A DNA stretch of 64,000 bases from Chitinophaga pinensis (lineage in GTDB: Bacteria; Bacteroidota; Bacteroidia; NS11-12g; UBA955), in the NCBI GenBank assembly GCA_945877575.1, contig CAMDUE010000001.1:186001-250000 (forward strand), given 5' to 3'. The notes under the pieces are model-generated. The model worked only from the letters and a program-made list of their open reading frames with translations, was not told the origin of the DNA and made no database searches. Shown here in pieces: positions 44,383 through 54,621 of this stretch (position 1 is the first letter of the stretch; every line of letters begins with the position of its first letter). The position numbers and the translations under genes are program-made.

Positions 44383-45384
44383 CTAACCCAATAAACTCTT
44401 AAAACCGTTGATTAGATTATGTCGACGTTGAATTTTATCACTAACGCCAAATAAATGGGTTATAGTAGGAAGTATTTGATGTGATTTTCTCGCATCTGAA
44501 ATTATTTGATTTCGACTTGATTCAGAAACACCAACTCCAACTATCAGACTCCAAGTCCTACGACTATTATCATCGTTGTGATCATAGGAATAAAATCCAT
44601 GCTGATCTACAATTGAATTAGGCTCTAAATTGCGACCAATCTCAGGTATGATAATCAGAGTAGTTTTACCTGACATTTTAGAGTTACTTTTTTGAAGGTT
44701 ATTCCAGAATTGATATATTGAATCTGTAGAATTGACAATTGATTTTAAATATGCGGTATAACTTGAATGGCAAGAATCAGCATCATTTAAATTGATGTTG
44801 AGGAATTTAGGTTGATAATTTTGTATAACATTCAAAGCACTACTTAAAGTTTCAATATCTGAAGCACCTGATTTTACATAATTATGATTTTCACTATTAG
44901 CTAACGGTATCCCTCCAATTTGCCACATTTGATCTTTGTTAAACCCTTTATATTTTGACAAGAAAGAAAAGACCGAGTGATTGTAGATTTTACCATTAAT
45001 AGACTCATTAGCAGTAACTAATGATTTGAAACATGATTCATGATCATTACTCAAGGTTTCAACTTCTGAGAATAAAATACCTTGATTGATTAATTTCTTA
45101 TCTGTTGGAAATTGAATATTTTGAGAACCTATGTTCCGGAATCTTTGAGGGAATTCTCCTCCAAAAAAAGAGGGCATAATGGTTTCTGATCTATATAAAT
45201 CATTGATTTTATTGGAATTATTATACCCTAAAACATCTTGTTTTCGAATACCACCGCCCAAATTTATAAGTATTACGTAATCAGAAATTTTCTGACCACG
45301 TTTATCTGATGCCAATAATGATGGAATAGTAAGGCTACCTCCAATAAAAATTCCAGTGTTTTTTAAAAATTCTTTCCTTTTCAT
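44383..45384 (-). CDS. DUF1501-like exported protein (alkaline-phosphatase superfamily-like)
   Basis: About 333 residues. The N terminus MKRKEFLKNTGIFIGGSLTI resembles a Tat-type signal, though with Lys-Arg-Lys in place of two arginines. The C-terminal half has TTLIIIPEIGRNLEPNSI, then DQHGFYSYDHNDDN and WSLIVGVGVS, which resembles the EFGR...DH...AGGGV pattern of DUF1501, a branch of the alkaline phosphatase superfamily. DADSCHSSY may be a metal-site remnant. Function unknown. The first frame start at 45426 is 14 codons upstream of the better ATG at 45384. It lies 29 bases upstream of rqcH in the same direction and is divergent from hmgA. Confidence 0.62.
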   Translation of the reverse strand: MKRKEFLKNTGIFIGGSLTIPSLLASDKRGQKISDYVILINLGGGIRKQDVLGYNNSNKINDLYRSETIMPSFFGGEFPQRFRNIGSQNIQFPTDKKLINQGILFSEVETLSNDHESCFKSLVTANESINGKIYNHSVFSFLSKYKGFNKDQMWQIGGIPLANSENHNYVKSGASDIETLSSALNVIQNYQPKFLNINLNDADSCHSSYTAYLKSIVNSTDSIYQFWNNLQKSNSKMSGKTTLIIIPEIGRNLEPNSIVDQHGFYSYDHNDDNSRRTWSLIVGVGVSESSRNQIISDARKSHQILPTITHLFGVSDKIQRRHNLINGFKSLLG

Positions 45385-45518
45385 ATCTTCTCCGTAAAAA
45401 ATAATTGGCTGATGTTTCAATGACAAACATTCAACCTACCGAAATTAGGGAAATTTGATGACAATCGGTGGATAAACCTCCATGAATTCTTCATTATATT
45501 CGTTGGAATTTTATAATT

Positions 45519-46676
45519 ATGGCGTTTTATTACAAGCTAGGTCAAGTACCGCGTAAAAGACACACACAATTCCGAAAATCTGACGGAACCCTTTACGCTG
45601 AAGAACTTATTAGTACAGAAGGATTTAACTCCATGTACTCGTTGGTATACCATTCACATCCTCCTACACTGGTGAAAGATATTGGTGAGCCCATCAATGT
45701 AGAGCCTATAGTTGCCCAGTCAAAAAACATGCGTAACCGCAGTTTTATTACTTTCAAAACACCGCCAACCAATGACTATTTGAAAAGCAGAGTAGCTTTA
45801 TTGCTAAATACCGATATTACCATATCTGTTGCTGCACCTAAGCAAAGCATGACAGACTACTTTTTCAAAAATGCAGATTCAGATGAAGTTTTATTTGTTC
45901 ACGAGGGAAGCGGAACTTTGAAAACGATATATGGACAGATACGCTTCGAATATGGAGATTACCTGGTAATTCCTAGAGGTACTATCTATCAATTGGAATT
46001 CAACGATGAAAACAACAGGTTGTTGATTATTGAGTCACCAACGCCTATATATCCCCCGAAAAGATATCAAAATTCATTTGGTCAACTTCTAGAACATTCA
46101 CCTTATTGTGAACGCGATATTAAACTTCCGGAAAACTTGATTACTCATGATGAAAAAGGTGATTTCAAGGTATTTATTAAAAAACAAAACCTTTTATATC
46201 CATACACTTATGCTACACATCCTTTTGATGCAGTAGGTTGGGATGGATATTGCTATCCTTACGGATTCAGCATTCACGATTTTGAACCCATTACTGGAAG
46301 ATTGCACATGCCTCCGCCAATACATCAGACTTTTGAGGGAAGAAATTTTGTGATATGCAGCTTTGTTCCTAGAATGTATGATTATCATCCTCAATCCATA
46401 CCAGCGCCATACAATCACTCAAACGTAGACAGCGATGAAATTCTATACTATGTTGATGGCGATTTTATGAGCAGAAAACATGTTGAACGTGGAATGATCA
46501 CCTTGCATCCAAAAGGTATTCCTCACGGACCTCACCCAGGAACAGTTGAAAAGAGCATTGGTGCCAAAGAAACGAAAGAATTAGCTGTAATGATTGACCC
46601 ATTCTATCCACTCCAAATAACTGAAGAAGCTTTGAATTTGGAAGATCCTAACTATTGGAAAAGCTGGGTTGAATAA
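45519..46676 (+). CDS. hmgA: Homogentisate 1,2-dioxygenase
   Basis: HmgA opens the ring of homogentisate with a non-heme iron in tyrosine and phenylalanine breakdown. The 385-residue protein is a double cupin. The iron-binding region is clear: VDSDEILYYVDGDF contains the glutamate and PKGIPHGPHPGTVE contains the histidines. GLHMPPP-like text appears as GRLHMPPPIHQTFEG. No maleylacetoacetate isomerase, fumarylacetoacetase or 4-hydroxyphenylpyruvate dioxygenase gene is next to it, so the pathway is scattered. A poor -7 box (TATATTCG, 45495-45502) precedes it. A beta-propeller gene follows after 18 bases. Confidence 0.95.
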   Translation: MAFYYKLGQVPRKRHTQFRKSDGTLYAEELISTEGFNSMYSLVYHSHPPTLVKDIGEPINVEPIVAQSKNMRNRSFITFKTPPTNDYLKSRVALLLNTDITISVAAPKQSMTDYFFKNADSDEVLFVHEGSGTLKTIYGQIRFEYGDYLVIPRGTIYQLEFNDENNRLLIIESPTPIYPPKRYQNSFGQLLEHSPYCERDIKLPENLITHDEKGDFKVFIKKQNLLYPYTYATHPFDAVGWDGYCYPYGFSIHDFEPITGRLHMPPPIHQTFEGRNFVICSFVPRMYDYHPQSIPAPYNHSNVDSDEILYYVDGDFMSRKHVERGMITLHPKGIPHGPHPGTVEKSIGAKETKELAVMIDPFYPLQITEEALNLEDPNYWKSWVE

Positions 46677-46694
46677 CCCATTATCAAATTTCTT

Positions 46695-49600
46695 ATGAAT
46701 ATAAAACTCTTATTATCTATTTTATCAATAGCATCAACTAGCACTTTAATTAGCCAGTCTCAATCAATTGAATTAAAACAAATTAAAAAATACAATAAAG
46801 TTATAAAAAAGACCAAAAAATCTTTAAATAAGTCAGTTTTAAAGGTTCAAAATATCACTCCTGAAACTCCTTTAGAGTTTTGGAAACAAGATTATATTGA
46901 AACCATGGATCCTTCCTTGGGTAGACCTACACCTGAAGTTCTTTTTGAGACATTAAAAAAGTTAAACCAGAAGAGTATTGGTCTTAGAGCCAATCCAGGT
47001 AGTTCTTCATCACCATGGGTTTCTCGCGGCCCTAACAATGTTGGAGGTAGAACTAGGGCCTTAACATTTGACCCAAACGACAACACCGGTAAAAAAGTGT
47101 GGGCGGGTGGTGTAACTGGTGGCCTTTGGTATAACAATGATATAACAATCGCCAACAGTACGTGGACAAATGTATCAGGAATATGGGCCAATATCACGGT
47201 TTCGTGCATTGCCTTTGACCCGAATGACTCAAAAACCATGTACGTGGGCACCGGTGAAGGCTTCGGAAGCACGAGCAGCACGTCTAGAGGATATGGAATT
47301 TTCAAATCAACCGATGGCGGTGTAACTTGGAACCATTTAAGTAATACTGCAAGTTATTTCTACGTAAACGATATCATTGTTCGTAATGAAAACGGGTCAA
47401 GCGTATTGTATGCCGCTACAGATATTAATTTTTATGGAGGACAATGGAACGGAAGTGTTAGTAATATTGGTTTGATGCGAAGCACCAACGGCGGTAGTTC
47501 TTTTACCAATGTGATGTCAAATATTCCAAGCACTTCATTAAAATATTGTATCGCCGACTTAGAAATTGGAGCGGATAATAGAATTTGGCTTGGCACCAGA
47601 AGAAATTCCGGATCAACTGCTACAGATAAAGGAGGTGGACGTGTTTTATACAGCGATGATGGTACTTCATTTACGGTTGCATACACTGAAAATAATTCTT
47701 TATCTGGCAGGGTAGAGGTCGCTTGTTCACCGTCTTCAAAAGATACGATTTATGTGATGTTTGAGTCGGGTGGAAAAGTTGAATCAATTGCTCGATCATT
47801 CAATCAAGGTTCCAATTGGAGCACTGTAACTGAGCCGGCAGATGCTGACCAAGGAATTCCTTCAACAGATTTCACGCGAGGTCAAGCTTGGTATGATTTA
47901 ATTATGGCTGTGAATCCAAAGAAAGCATCGGAAGTCGTCATTGGCGGAATCAATTTATTCAGATCAACCAACGCCGGTAGCAACTGGACTCAAATTTCCA
48001 AATGGAGTAACAATGCAAATCAAAATACACTTAGCTGCTCCTATGTTCACGCAGACCAACATCAGATTGTATATCATTCCGACGGTAAAAGGGTTTTAAT
48101 TGGTGGAGATGGGGGTGTATTTTATGCCGCAAACATCCAAAACAATCCTCAGAACAGCAGTACAGCATTTATAGAGCGTAATAATGGCTATTTGGTAACT
48201 CAATTTTACGGAGGATCTATGTCTAACACCAAAGGTTCAAATCTCATGCTGGCTGGAGCACAAGACAATGGCACGGTATACTTTGATGTATCGGGATTGA
48301 ACGATGAAAAGAATCTCTGGGGAGGGGATGGTGGTTTAAATTTCATATCCAAGAAATCAGACCAAAAAATGGTAGTATCATACGTGTATAACCAATTTTA
48401 TGGAACTACTGATGGCTGGCAATCGTTTGAACAAATATTGAACAGCAACAACACCGGCAATTTCATCAATGCGGCAACCTTAGATTATGTAAATGATTAT
48501 TTATTTACAGCTGAAAACGATGGATTTCTTTTCAGAAACTGTATTTTAAATGATTATAATAGCGCATCTACCATTTCATTCGGAAATTCTTCATTAGGTA
48601 AAGCCAGTTTTTTACAAGCCATACAGAAAAAGAGCGATAGTAAATGCCGGTTATTCGTTGGTACAGGATCGGGGGCACTTTTATATGCTGATAATGCTCA
48701 TAGCGGAACACCCTCGTTTACTTCCATTTCTTCAGGCATTAATTCTGGAAATATCTCTTGGTTACATGGCCACAACGAAAATATCGATACCTTATTTATT
48801 TGCCTAAGTAATTATGGGGTAAATAATGTGTATGTCTCATATAACTCTGGTTCATCTTGGAAAGCCATAGATGGTAACTTACCTAATATGCCAGTCCATT
48901 GTATTTTATCGAATCCATATAAAAACGGAGAAGTTATCATTGGCACCGAGTTAGGGATTTATGCTTGCAGCGATATTTCAGCTTCAACTCCAAATTGGGT
49001 AGCGCAAAATGATGGCATGGGTGCCGTAAGAATAGATGGATTGTATTTTAGACAATCTGATGGGACGATCATGGTTGCAACACATGGGCGAGGAGTCTTT
49101 ACAAGCGATGCTTGGATAAAAACAAATAAACCAATAGCTAAATTCAGTATTTCGAACAAGGTAGTTTGTCAAAATGAAACAATCACTGTAATTGACCAAT
49201 CAGAATTCACGCCAAACAAAACTAGGTGGAGATTTTCTGGTGGAACACCCAATTTCACTAATTCAACCGACTCAACATCCACGACGGCAAAATTTAATTT
49301 CCCGTCTTTTGGAAACTATCAATTAACCTTATATTCTGAAAATGAAATTGGAAGTGACACCGAATCAATAAACATCACTGTTAGAAAAGTAATTCCTTTG
49401 GATGTAAAAATTATATCTAGCAACAATTCACCTTGTAAGTCTGATAGTATATTGATGTTATCTGATTATTCCAATCTCGATATGAATAATATCGTTTTGA
49501 ATTATCAATGGTATCAAAACAATACCGCCATTAATGGAGCCAATCAGAACGCATATAAGGTAATGCCTCCACTTAGAGATAAAGATCAGTTTCATGTGAT

Positions 49601-50132
49601 TGTTTCAACAACCTATCAGTGTAGTAATCCAAATAACCTAAAAAGTAATGTGATTTCCGTAAACTTGTCGGTACCTACATTGGTTATTGGTGTTGATTTT
49701 GATACACTAAGACCCTTGAATTACCCAGGATATGGCCAAGTACAATGGTTTAGAAATAGCGTAAAAGTTGGTACTGGTGACTTTTTTCATGCTAAAAACA
49801 CCGGTAGATATGTGGCTTGCTTAAGCTGGCAAGGATGTTTAAGTGACAGCTCTAATGCAATAATATTGAATTCAGTAAACAATTATAATTTTACAAATAA
49901 GTCAATTACAATTTATCCAAATCCAAACGATGGAAATTTCAATATCAAATCATCAATCAATGGATTCATTGAGATTTGGCATTCAAATGGTCAACAGATT
50001 ATTCGTCGTGATTTGGAATCTAGTAAATCGACTCGATTGAATTTGAATTTATCATCAGGAGTATATTTAATTAGATTGTTTGATGAATCTGGAATGGTGA
50101 TTGAAACATCAACAATATCTGTAAGTAAGTAA
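46695..50132 (+). CDS. Giant secreted BNR beta-propeller protein with PKD/Ig-like domains and T9SS sorting domain
   Basis: A 1145-residue surface protein. After a signal peptide (LLSILSIASTSTLISQS) and a Lys-rich stretch, a propeller starts at WVSRGPNNVGGRTRALTFD and carries Asp-box repeats such as STDGGVTWNHL, STNGGSSFTNV, STNAGSNWTQI and SYNSGSSWKAI, ending at TIMVATHGRGVFTSD (about residue 805). A PKD-like domain follows (VIDQSEFTPNKTRWRFSGG), then an Ig-like segment (YQWYQNNTAINGANQNAY) and a T9SS type A domain with ITIYPNPNDGNF and LSSGVYLIRLFD. The N-terminal half resembles the protein at 20955. No catalytic residues are recognised. A terminator follows. Confidence 0.88.
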   Translation: MNIKLLLSILSIASTSTLISQSQSIELKQIKKYNKVIKKTKKSLNKSVLKVQNITPETPLEFWKQDYIETMDPSLGRPTPEVLFETLKKLNQKSIGLRANPGSSSSPWVSRGPNNVGGRTRALTFDPNDNTGKKVWAGGVTGGLWYNNDITIANSTWTNVSGIWANITVSCIAFDPNDSKTMYVGTGEGFGSTSSTSRGYGIFKSTDGGVTWNHLSNTASYFYVNDIIVRNENGSSVLYAATDINFYGGQWNGSVSNIGLMRSTNGGSSFTNVMSNIPSTSLKYCIADLEIGADNRIWLGTRRNSGSTATDKGGGRVLYSDDGTSFTVAYTENNSLSGRVEVACSPSSKDTIYVMFESGGKVESIARSFNQGSNWSTVTEPADADQGIPSTDFTRGQAWYDLIMAVNPKKASEVVIGGINLFRSTNAGSNWTQISKWSNNANQNTLSCSYVHADQHQIVYHSDGKRVLIGGDGGVFYAANIQNNPQNSSTAFIERNNGYLVTQFYGGSMSNTKGSNLMLAGAQDNGTVYFDVSGLNDEKNLWGGDGGLNFISKKSDQKMVVSYVYNQFYGTTDGWQSFEQILNSNNTGNFINAATLDYVNDYLFTAENDGFLFRNCILNDYNSASTISFGNSSLGKASFLQAIQKKSDSKCRLFVGTGSGALLYADNAHSGTPSFTSISSGINSGNISWLHGHNENIDTLFICLSNYGVNNVYVSYNSGSSWKAIDGNLPNMPVHCILSNPYKNGEVIIGTELGIYACSDISASTPNWVAQNDGMGAVRIDGLYFRQSDGTIMVATHGRGVFTSDAWIKTNKPIAKFSISNKVVCQNETITVIDQSEFTPNKTRWRFSGGTPNFTNSTDSTSTTAKFNFPSFGNYQLTLYSENEIGSDTESINITVRKVIPLDVKIISSNNSPCKSDSILMLSDYSNLDMNNIVLNYQWYQNNTAINGANQNAYKVMPPLRDKDQFHVIVSTTYQCSNPNNLKSNVISVNLSVPTLVIGVDFDTLRPLNYPGYGQVQWFRNSVKVGTGDFFHAKNTGRYVACLSWQGCLSDSSNAIILNSVNNYNFTNKSITIYPNPNDGNFNIKSSINGFIEIWHSNGQQIIRRDLESSKSTRLNLNLSSGVYLIRLFDESGMVIETSTISVSK

Positions 50133-50151
50133 GTATATAACACCAATAAAG

Positions 50152-50176
50152 GGCCTGTGATAAGCAGGCCTTTTTT
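50152..50176 (+). terminator. Terminator of the BNR T9SS gene
   Basis: Stem GGCCTG / CAGGCC with a 7-base loop (TGATAAG) followed by TTTTTT, 19 bases after the stop at 50132. Confidence 0.85.
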
Positions 50177-50223
50177 ACATCTTATTTAGTTTGATAATTT
50201 ACATTATGTTAAATCAAGTATTT

Positions 50224-50260
50224 AAAAAGAAAGCGGAGTTTATCGTCTCCGTTTTCTTTT
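50224..50260. terminator. Bidirectional terminator after the TPR gene
   Basis: AAAAAGAAAGCGGAG and CTCCGTTTTCTTTT form a hairpin whose core is CGGAG / CTCCG, extended by A-rich and T-rich arms. It directly follows the minus-strand TPR gene (stop at 50264) and can also act as a second stop for the plus-strand gene. Confidence 0.8.
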
Positions 50261-50263
50261 ATG

Positions 50264-51856
50264 TTAAAACTGAATGTAGAATCTAGTCTCTGGACCGTCT
50301 ACCTCTTTCTCAGCAACCATTACTCCGTTTACTAAGATTAATCCTTTTACTGTACTTTCATCGTTCACACGAACGCTCAAACTCAACATATCTGATTTCT
50401 CAGTATATTCAAATTCCTTTTGCCAAACATAACCATTCTTAACCCATCCTGCAGCTATGAATTCTTTATCTACAGAAATGCCTTTCTTAACGTCAGCTTT
50501 TAAGGAAATTGACGATGCTGTATTTCGGTTATTTTGGTAACTAATTTCCATATTATTGGAATTTCCATCAATTTGATAGGTAAATTTATCTCCAACACTC
50601 AATGAGAATCCTTCCAATTCACGAATTTTATCTCTGTAATCACCGGCACACTTGCTGTCATTTAATTCCAAGCAACATGTTCTTAGTGCTTTTGAGATAT
50701 CTTTTAACTCGGTTTTTGAATAATCTGGATTTTCCAATGCAAACTCTAAGAAACCTTTAGCATCTTGAAATAACTTTAATCTTTGTTGCTCCAATTTTGC
50801 TTTTGCTGCTGGATCGTTTGGGGATTTTCCATCAAGAAGTTTACGGGTTTCATATTTCATCAAACAAACACCCAAATTCCAGTTTGCATCGTAGTTGAAT
50901 TCATCTAGTTCACGTGATTTCCTATAGTCAGCGGTAGCTTCATCGTATTTTTGCGTTTTTTCATTCAAGTATCCTCTGATCCAATAAATACGAGAGTTTG
51001 GATTCTCTTCAATTTGTCCTTGAATTTCTTCCATCAACTTTTCCTCTTTGTTGATTGACAGGTAGTAATTCACCAAAACGTTAAAAATGTCATTGTCGTA
51101 GTTGGTTTTAACTAACGCGTTCTTTATGACTCTGTAAGCACCAGCTGTATCACCGGCAGACATCAATTCTTTTGAATAACTCTCAATCATCAATGGAGTT
51201 GGGCGTTCTTTGCTCACTAACTCTTCGATGATCTTTTTTCTGTTTTCAAGACTTGAATTATTCAAAGCGAAAAAAGCAATTCTCTCAACAAAAAAGTCTC
51301 TTTCTACCTTCTGCCCTTTTAGATTGTTGATCATACCGGTATCGAGTCTTGAATAAAGATCAAGAAGATATTGATAATAAATAACCATCGTATCATTTAA
51401 CAAACCTTTCAACTCTTCTGAACTAGCTTTTTCAATTTGTTCAGAGTATGTCATTGATTCATTGAATGAAGAAGCGAAAGCGGCACCAACCTGGAAAGTT
51501 GCTTCATCCAAATCAACCGAAGTCTTTTTATCAGAAGTTTGACCGTAAAACTTCAAAATAGATTCCGCAGACTTCAGTCCGGCCATTTTACTTTGAGGTT
51601 TGATAATTTCATTGCCTTTTTTATCGTAGACAGTAGAATAAACCTTTGAGCGAATCAACCACATTCTGGCTGCATTGTTGGTTTTCTCGTTTTGACGAGC
51701 CTTCTCAATTTCCTCAATAGCAATGATTAGATCGTCAGGATTTCCACTTTCGAGTGCAAATTCAGCCGTGTTAATAGACCTTTTTTGTGCGATTGCACTC
51801 ATACTCAAGCAAACAGATGCCAGTAAAAGTCCTGATTTTAAAAAATTTAAATTCAT
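50264..51856 (-). CDS. Exported tetratricopeptide-repeat protein downstream of gyrA
   Basis: A 530-residue protein with a signal peptide (SGLLLASVCLSMSAIAQ). The body is all-helical with TPR-like pairs, for example YRVIKNALVKTNYDNDIFNV, INKEEKLMEEIQGQIEENPN and YDEATADYRKSRELDEFNYD with NWNLGVCLMKYE. The C-terminal 130 residues are beta-rich, from FTYQIDGNSNNM to FYIQF. It lies 29 bases downstream of gyrA and in the same direction, an arrangement I believe recurs in Bacteroidota. No enzymatic function is visible; TPRs suggest a scaffold in the periplasm. Terminated by a strong hairpin. Confidence 0.8.
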   Translation of the reverse strand: MNLNFLKSGLLLASVCLSMSAIAQKRSINTAEFALESGNPDDLIIAIEEIEKARQNEKTNNAARMWLIRSKVYSTVYDKKGNEIIKPQSKMAGLKSAESILKFYGQTSDKKTSVDLDEATFQVGAAFASSFNESMTYSEQIEKASSEELKGLLNDTMVIYYQYLLDLYSRLDTGMINNLKGQKVERDFFVERIAFFALNNSSLENRKKIIEELVSKERPTPLMIESYSKELMSAGDTAGAYRVIKNALVKTNYDNDIFNVLVNYYLSINKEEKLMEEIQGQIEENPNSRIYWIRGYLNEKTQKYDEATADYRKSRELDEFNYDANWNLGVCLMKYETRKLLDGKSPNDPAAKAKLEQQRLKLFQDAKGFLEFALENPDYSKTELKDISKALRTCCLELNDSKCAGDYRDKIRELEGFSLSVGDKFTYQIDGNSNNMEISYQNNRNTASSISLKADVKKGISVDKEFIAAGWVKNGYVWQKEFEYTEKSDMLSLSVRVNDESTVKGLILVNGVMVAEKEVDGPETRFYIQF

Positions 51857-51885
51857 AACAAGTATATAAAATGATTAACTTAATA

Positions 51886-54456
51886 TTATTCCTCAGTCGG
51901 AGCCACAGAATCAGAAGAATCCTCAGAAATTTCCGATGAAATGATTGGATTACCATCAGCATCTAGTTCAATTTCTTCTTCCTCTTCTTCTCTTGGTGAT
52001 TTCGCGATACTAGCTATACTATCGTTGCCCTTGATATTAATCAACTTAACACCCTGAGCAGCCCTTCCAATAACCCTAAGTTTATCGATAGCCATACGAA
52101 TAGTCATTCCGCTTCTGTTGATGATCATGAGTCCGTCATCGTCGTTTACATCCATGATTCCCACAAGCACACCCGTTTTCTCGGTGATACTGATGGTTTT
52201 AACTCCTTTTCCACCACGACCTGTAACACGATAATCATCTAAATCAGAACGTTTTCCGTATCCATTTTCGCTAACCACCAAAATATTCGATACTCCTTTA
52301 TTCGGATTTACACAAATCATGCCAATTACTTCATCGCTATCATCTTCAAGAGTAACACCTCTCACACCCGCAGCTGTTCTACCCATTGGACGAACTTTAG
52401 TTTCGCTGAATCTAATGGCTTTTCCTTTTCTCTTGGCGATGATAATTTCACTCACACCATCGGTCATTTTTGCTTGAAGCAATTCATCTCCATCTCTTAC
52501 TGTGATGGCATTTATACCATTTGCACGGGGACGGCTATACGCTTCCAATGAAGTTTTCTTAATGATACCATTTTTAGTGACTAATACGATAAAGTTATTC
52601 TCTAAATACTCAGGATCTTTTAGATTCTGAACATTCAAATATGCTTTGATTTTATCTTCACTTGGAATATTGATCAAATTTTGGATGGGCCTGCCTTTGG
52701 TTGCCTTGGCTCCTTCAGGAATTTCGTAAACTTTCAACCAGAAACATCTACCCTGCTCAGTAAATAATAACAAATAGTTATGGGTACTTGCAACAAATAG
52801 ATGCTCTACAAAGTCTTCGTCTCTATGGGTTACACCACGAAGTCCACGTCCACCTCTATTTTGTTCTTTGTATTCAGATAATGCGGTTCTCTTGATATAA
52901 CCTTTATGAGAGATGGTAATTACCACTTCTTCATTGGGAATTAAATCTTCAATGTTTATTTCTTCGGCGTTGTATTCAATTTTGGTTCTGCGTTCATCGC
53001 CAAATTTCTCTGCAACTTCGCGAGTTTCATCTTTGATGATGCTCATTCTAAGATCTCTATCACTTAAAATTTGCTCGTAGTAAGCAATTTCCTTCATGAT
53101 TGCTTGATACTCTTCGCGGATTTTCTCAATTTCAAGTCCAGTTAAACGCTGCAAACGCATATCCAAAATAGCTTTAGATTGAATTTCAGATAAACCGAAC
53201 TGTTCCATCAAGCCATTTTTAGCATCGTCAGGATTCTTGCTGTTTCTAATCAAGGCAATTACTGCATCTAGATTATCTAAAGCAATGATAAGTCCCTCTA
53301 AGATGTGAATGCGCTTACGAGCTTCGTTCAACAAATATTCGGTTCTACGAACCACAATTTGATGTCTATGAGCCACATAGTGGCGAATCATATCTTTCAA
53401 ATTAAGCATTTCGGGCTTTCCATTGACCAATGCAATGTTGTTCACCGAGAAACTACTTTGAAGCGGAGTATATTTGTAAAGTTGATTTAAAATAACATTA
53501 GGTATTGCGTCACGCTTTAAGTCAAAAACAATGCGCATACCTTGTCTACCACTTTCATCGCGAACTGCCGATATACCTTCAATGGCTTTTTCATGAATTA
53601 AATCAACCGCTTTCACAATGATTTGTGGAGGGGAAACCTGATACGGAACTTCAGTTACCACAATCATTTCCTTGCCGGTTTTGGAAGTTTCAAATTCGGC
53701 TTTACCGCGCATTACAATTCTTCCACGTCCGGTTTCAAAGGCATCTTTAATACCTTCAACTCCGTAAATGGTAGAACCAGTGGGAAAATCAGGTCCTTTT
53801 ACGACTTCCATTAATTCAGCGATGGTAACGTCGTTATTATCGATGTACATAATGATACCTTCACATACTTCCGTCAAATTGTGCGGAGCCATGTTGGTCG
53901 CCATACCTACAGCAATACCCGAAGCACCATTTACCAAAAGATTAGGAATTTTTGCAGGAAGCACTGTAGGTTCTGAAAGACTTTCGTCAAAGTTGGGTCT
54001 AAAATCAACCGTTTCTTTGTCTATGTCCGTCATCATTTCCTCGGCAATTTTTCTCATTCTTGCCTCAGTGTAACGCATTGCTGCCGGTGGATCACCATCT
54101 ATTGATCCGAAGTTTCCTTGTCCGTCAACAAAGGGATATCTCAAACTCCAGCTTTGGGCCATACGCACCATGGTATCGTATACAGATGAATCACCATGGG
54201 GGTGATACTTACCTAATACTTCACCCACAATACGTGCTGACTTCTTATAAGGTCTATTGGATGCCAAACCTAAATCAACCATTCCATAAAGTACACGACG
54301 GTGCACTGGCTTCAAACCATCTCTCACATCAGGAAGTGCACGAGATACAATCACCGACATCGAATAATCGATGTAAGCGGTCTTCATTTCGTCTTCGATG
54401 TTAATGGGAATGATTCTTTCGTTGAATTCTTCGGGCTTTATATTATTCTCTTCCAT
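51886..54456 (-). CDS. gyrA: DNA gyrase subunit A
   Basis: GyrA (about 856 residues) breaks and rejoins DNA in the A2B2 gyrase that introduces negative supercoils. The winged helix holds the catalytic tyrosine in [10 protein letters not shown]. The quinolone region reads [17 protein letters not shown], with Ser and Asp at the places of E. coli S83 and D87, so a susceptible genotype is predicted at these sites. The C-terminal wrapping domain has six-blade repeats and the GyrA box QNRGGRG, which separates gyrase from topoisomerase IV ParC. The tail is very acidic ([10 protein letters not shown]). ATG 54456 is preferred to the TTG at 54468. gyrB is not nearby. Confidence 0.97.
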   Translation of the reverse strand: MEENNIKPEEFNERIIPINIEDEMKTAYIDYSMSVIVSRALPDVRDGLKPVHRRVLYGMVDLGLASNRPYKKSARIVGEVLGKYHPHGDSSVYDTMVRMAQSWSLRYPFVDGQGNFGSIDGDPPAAMRYTEARMRKIAEEMMTDIDKETVDFRPNFDESLSEPTVLPAKIPNLLVNGASGIAVGMATNMAPHNLTEVCEGIIMYIDNNDVTIAELMEVVKGPDFPTGSTIYGVEGIKDAFETGRGRIVMRGKAEFETSKTGKEMIVVTEVPYQVSPPQIIVKAVDLIHEKAIEGISAVRDESGRQGMRIVFDLKRDAIPNVILNQLYKYTPLQSSFSVNNIALVNGKPEMLNLKDMIRHYVAHRHQIVVRRTEYLLNEARKRIHILEGLIIALDNLDAVIALIRNSKNPDDAKNGLMEQFGLSEIQSKAILDMRLQRLTGLEIEKIREEYQAIMKEIAYYEQILSDRDLRMSIIKDETREVAEKFGDERRTKIEYNAEEINIEDLIPNEEVVITISHKGYIKRTALSEYKEQNRGGRGLRGVTHRDEDFVEHLFVASTHNYLLLFTEQGRCFWLKVYEIPEGAKATKGRPIQNLINIPSEDKIKAYLNVQNLKDPEYLENNFIVLVTKNGIIKKTSLEAYSRPRANGINAITVRDGDELLQAKMTDGVSEIIIAKRKGKAIRFSETKVRPMGRTAAGVRGVTLEDDSDEVIGMICVNPNKGVSNILVVSENGYGKRSDLDDYRVTGRGGKGVKTISITEKTGVLVGIMDVNDDDGLMIINRSGMTIRMAIDKLRVIGRAAQGVKLINIKGNDSIASIAKSPREEEEEEIELDADGNPIISSEISEDSSDSVAPTEE

Positions 54457-54562
54457 ATTCAAAATCAATTACCTGCAATATACATTCAGATCGTTGTTTT
54501 TGAGGATATTTTGATGGATTGTTCCCCACAATTTTTAGACAATTTCACTCAAGATTTAAACA

Positions 54563-54599
54563 CAAAAAAAGGCCTAACTTTTAAATCAGTTAGGCCTTT
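54563..54599 (-). terminator. Terminator of the M16 peptidase gene
   Basis: An 11-bp stem AAAGGCCTAAC / GTTAGGCCTTT with a 10-base loop; on the minus strand it ends in a run of seven T. It lies 22 bases after the M16 peptidase stop and upstream of gyrA, so gyrA has its own promoter in the 107 bases that follow. Confidence 0.92.
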
Positions 54600-54621
54600 C
54601 AAAAATTAACTTTATCGGGTT

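Noticed and set aside
51886..54456. Possible ParC (topoisomerase IV) instead of GyrA.
   Set aside because: The GyrA-box-like QNRGGRG and full wrapping domain with acidic tail support gyrase.
54060..54609. Plus-strand open frames of about 100 codons opposite the 5' end of gyrA.
   Set aside because: They lie fully or mostly antisense to highly conserved gyrase codons, have no family-like motifs and no promoter; they are shadows of gyrA.
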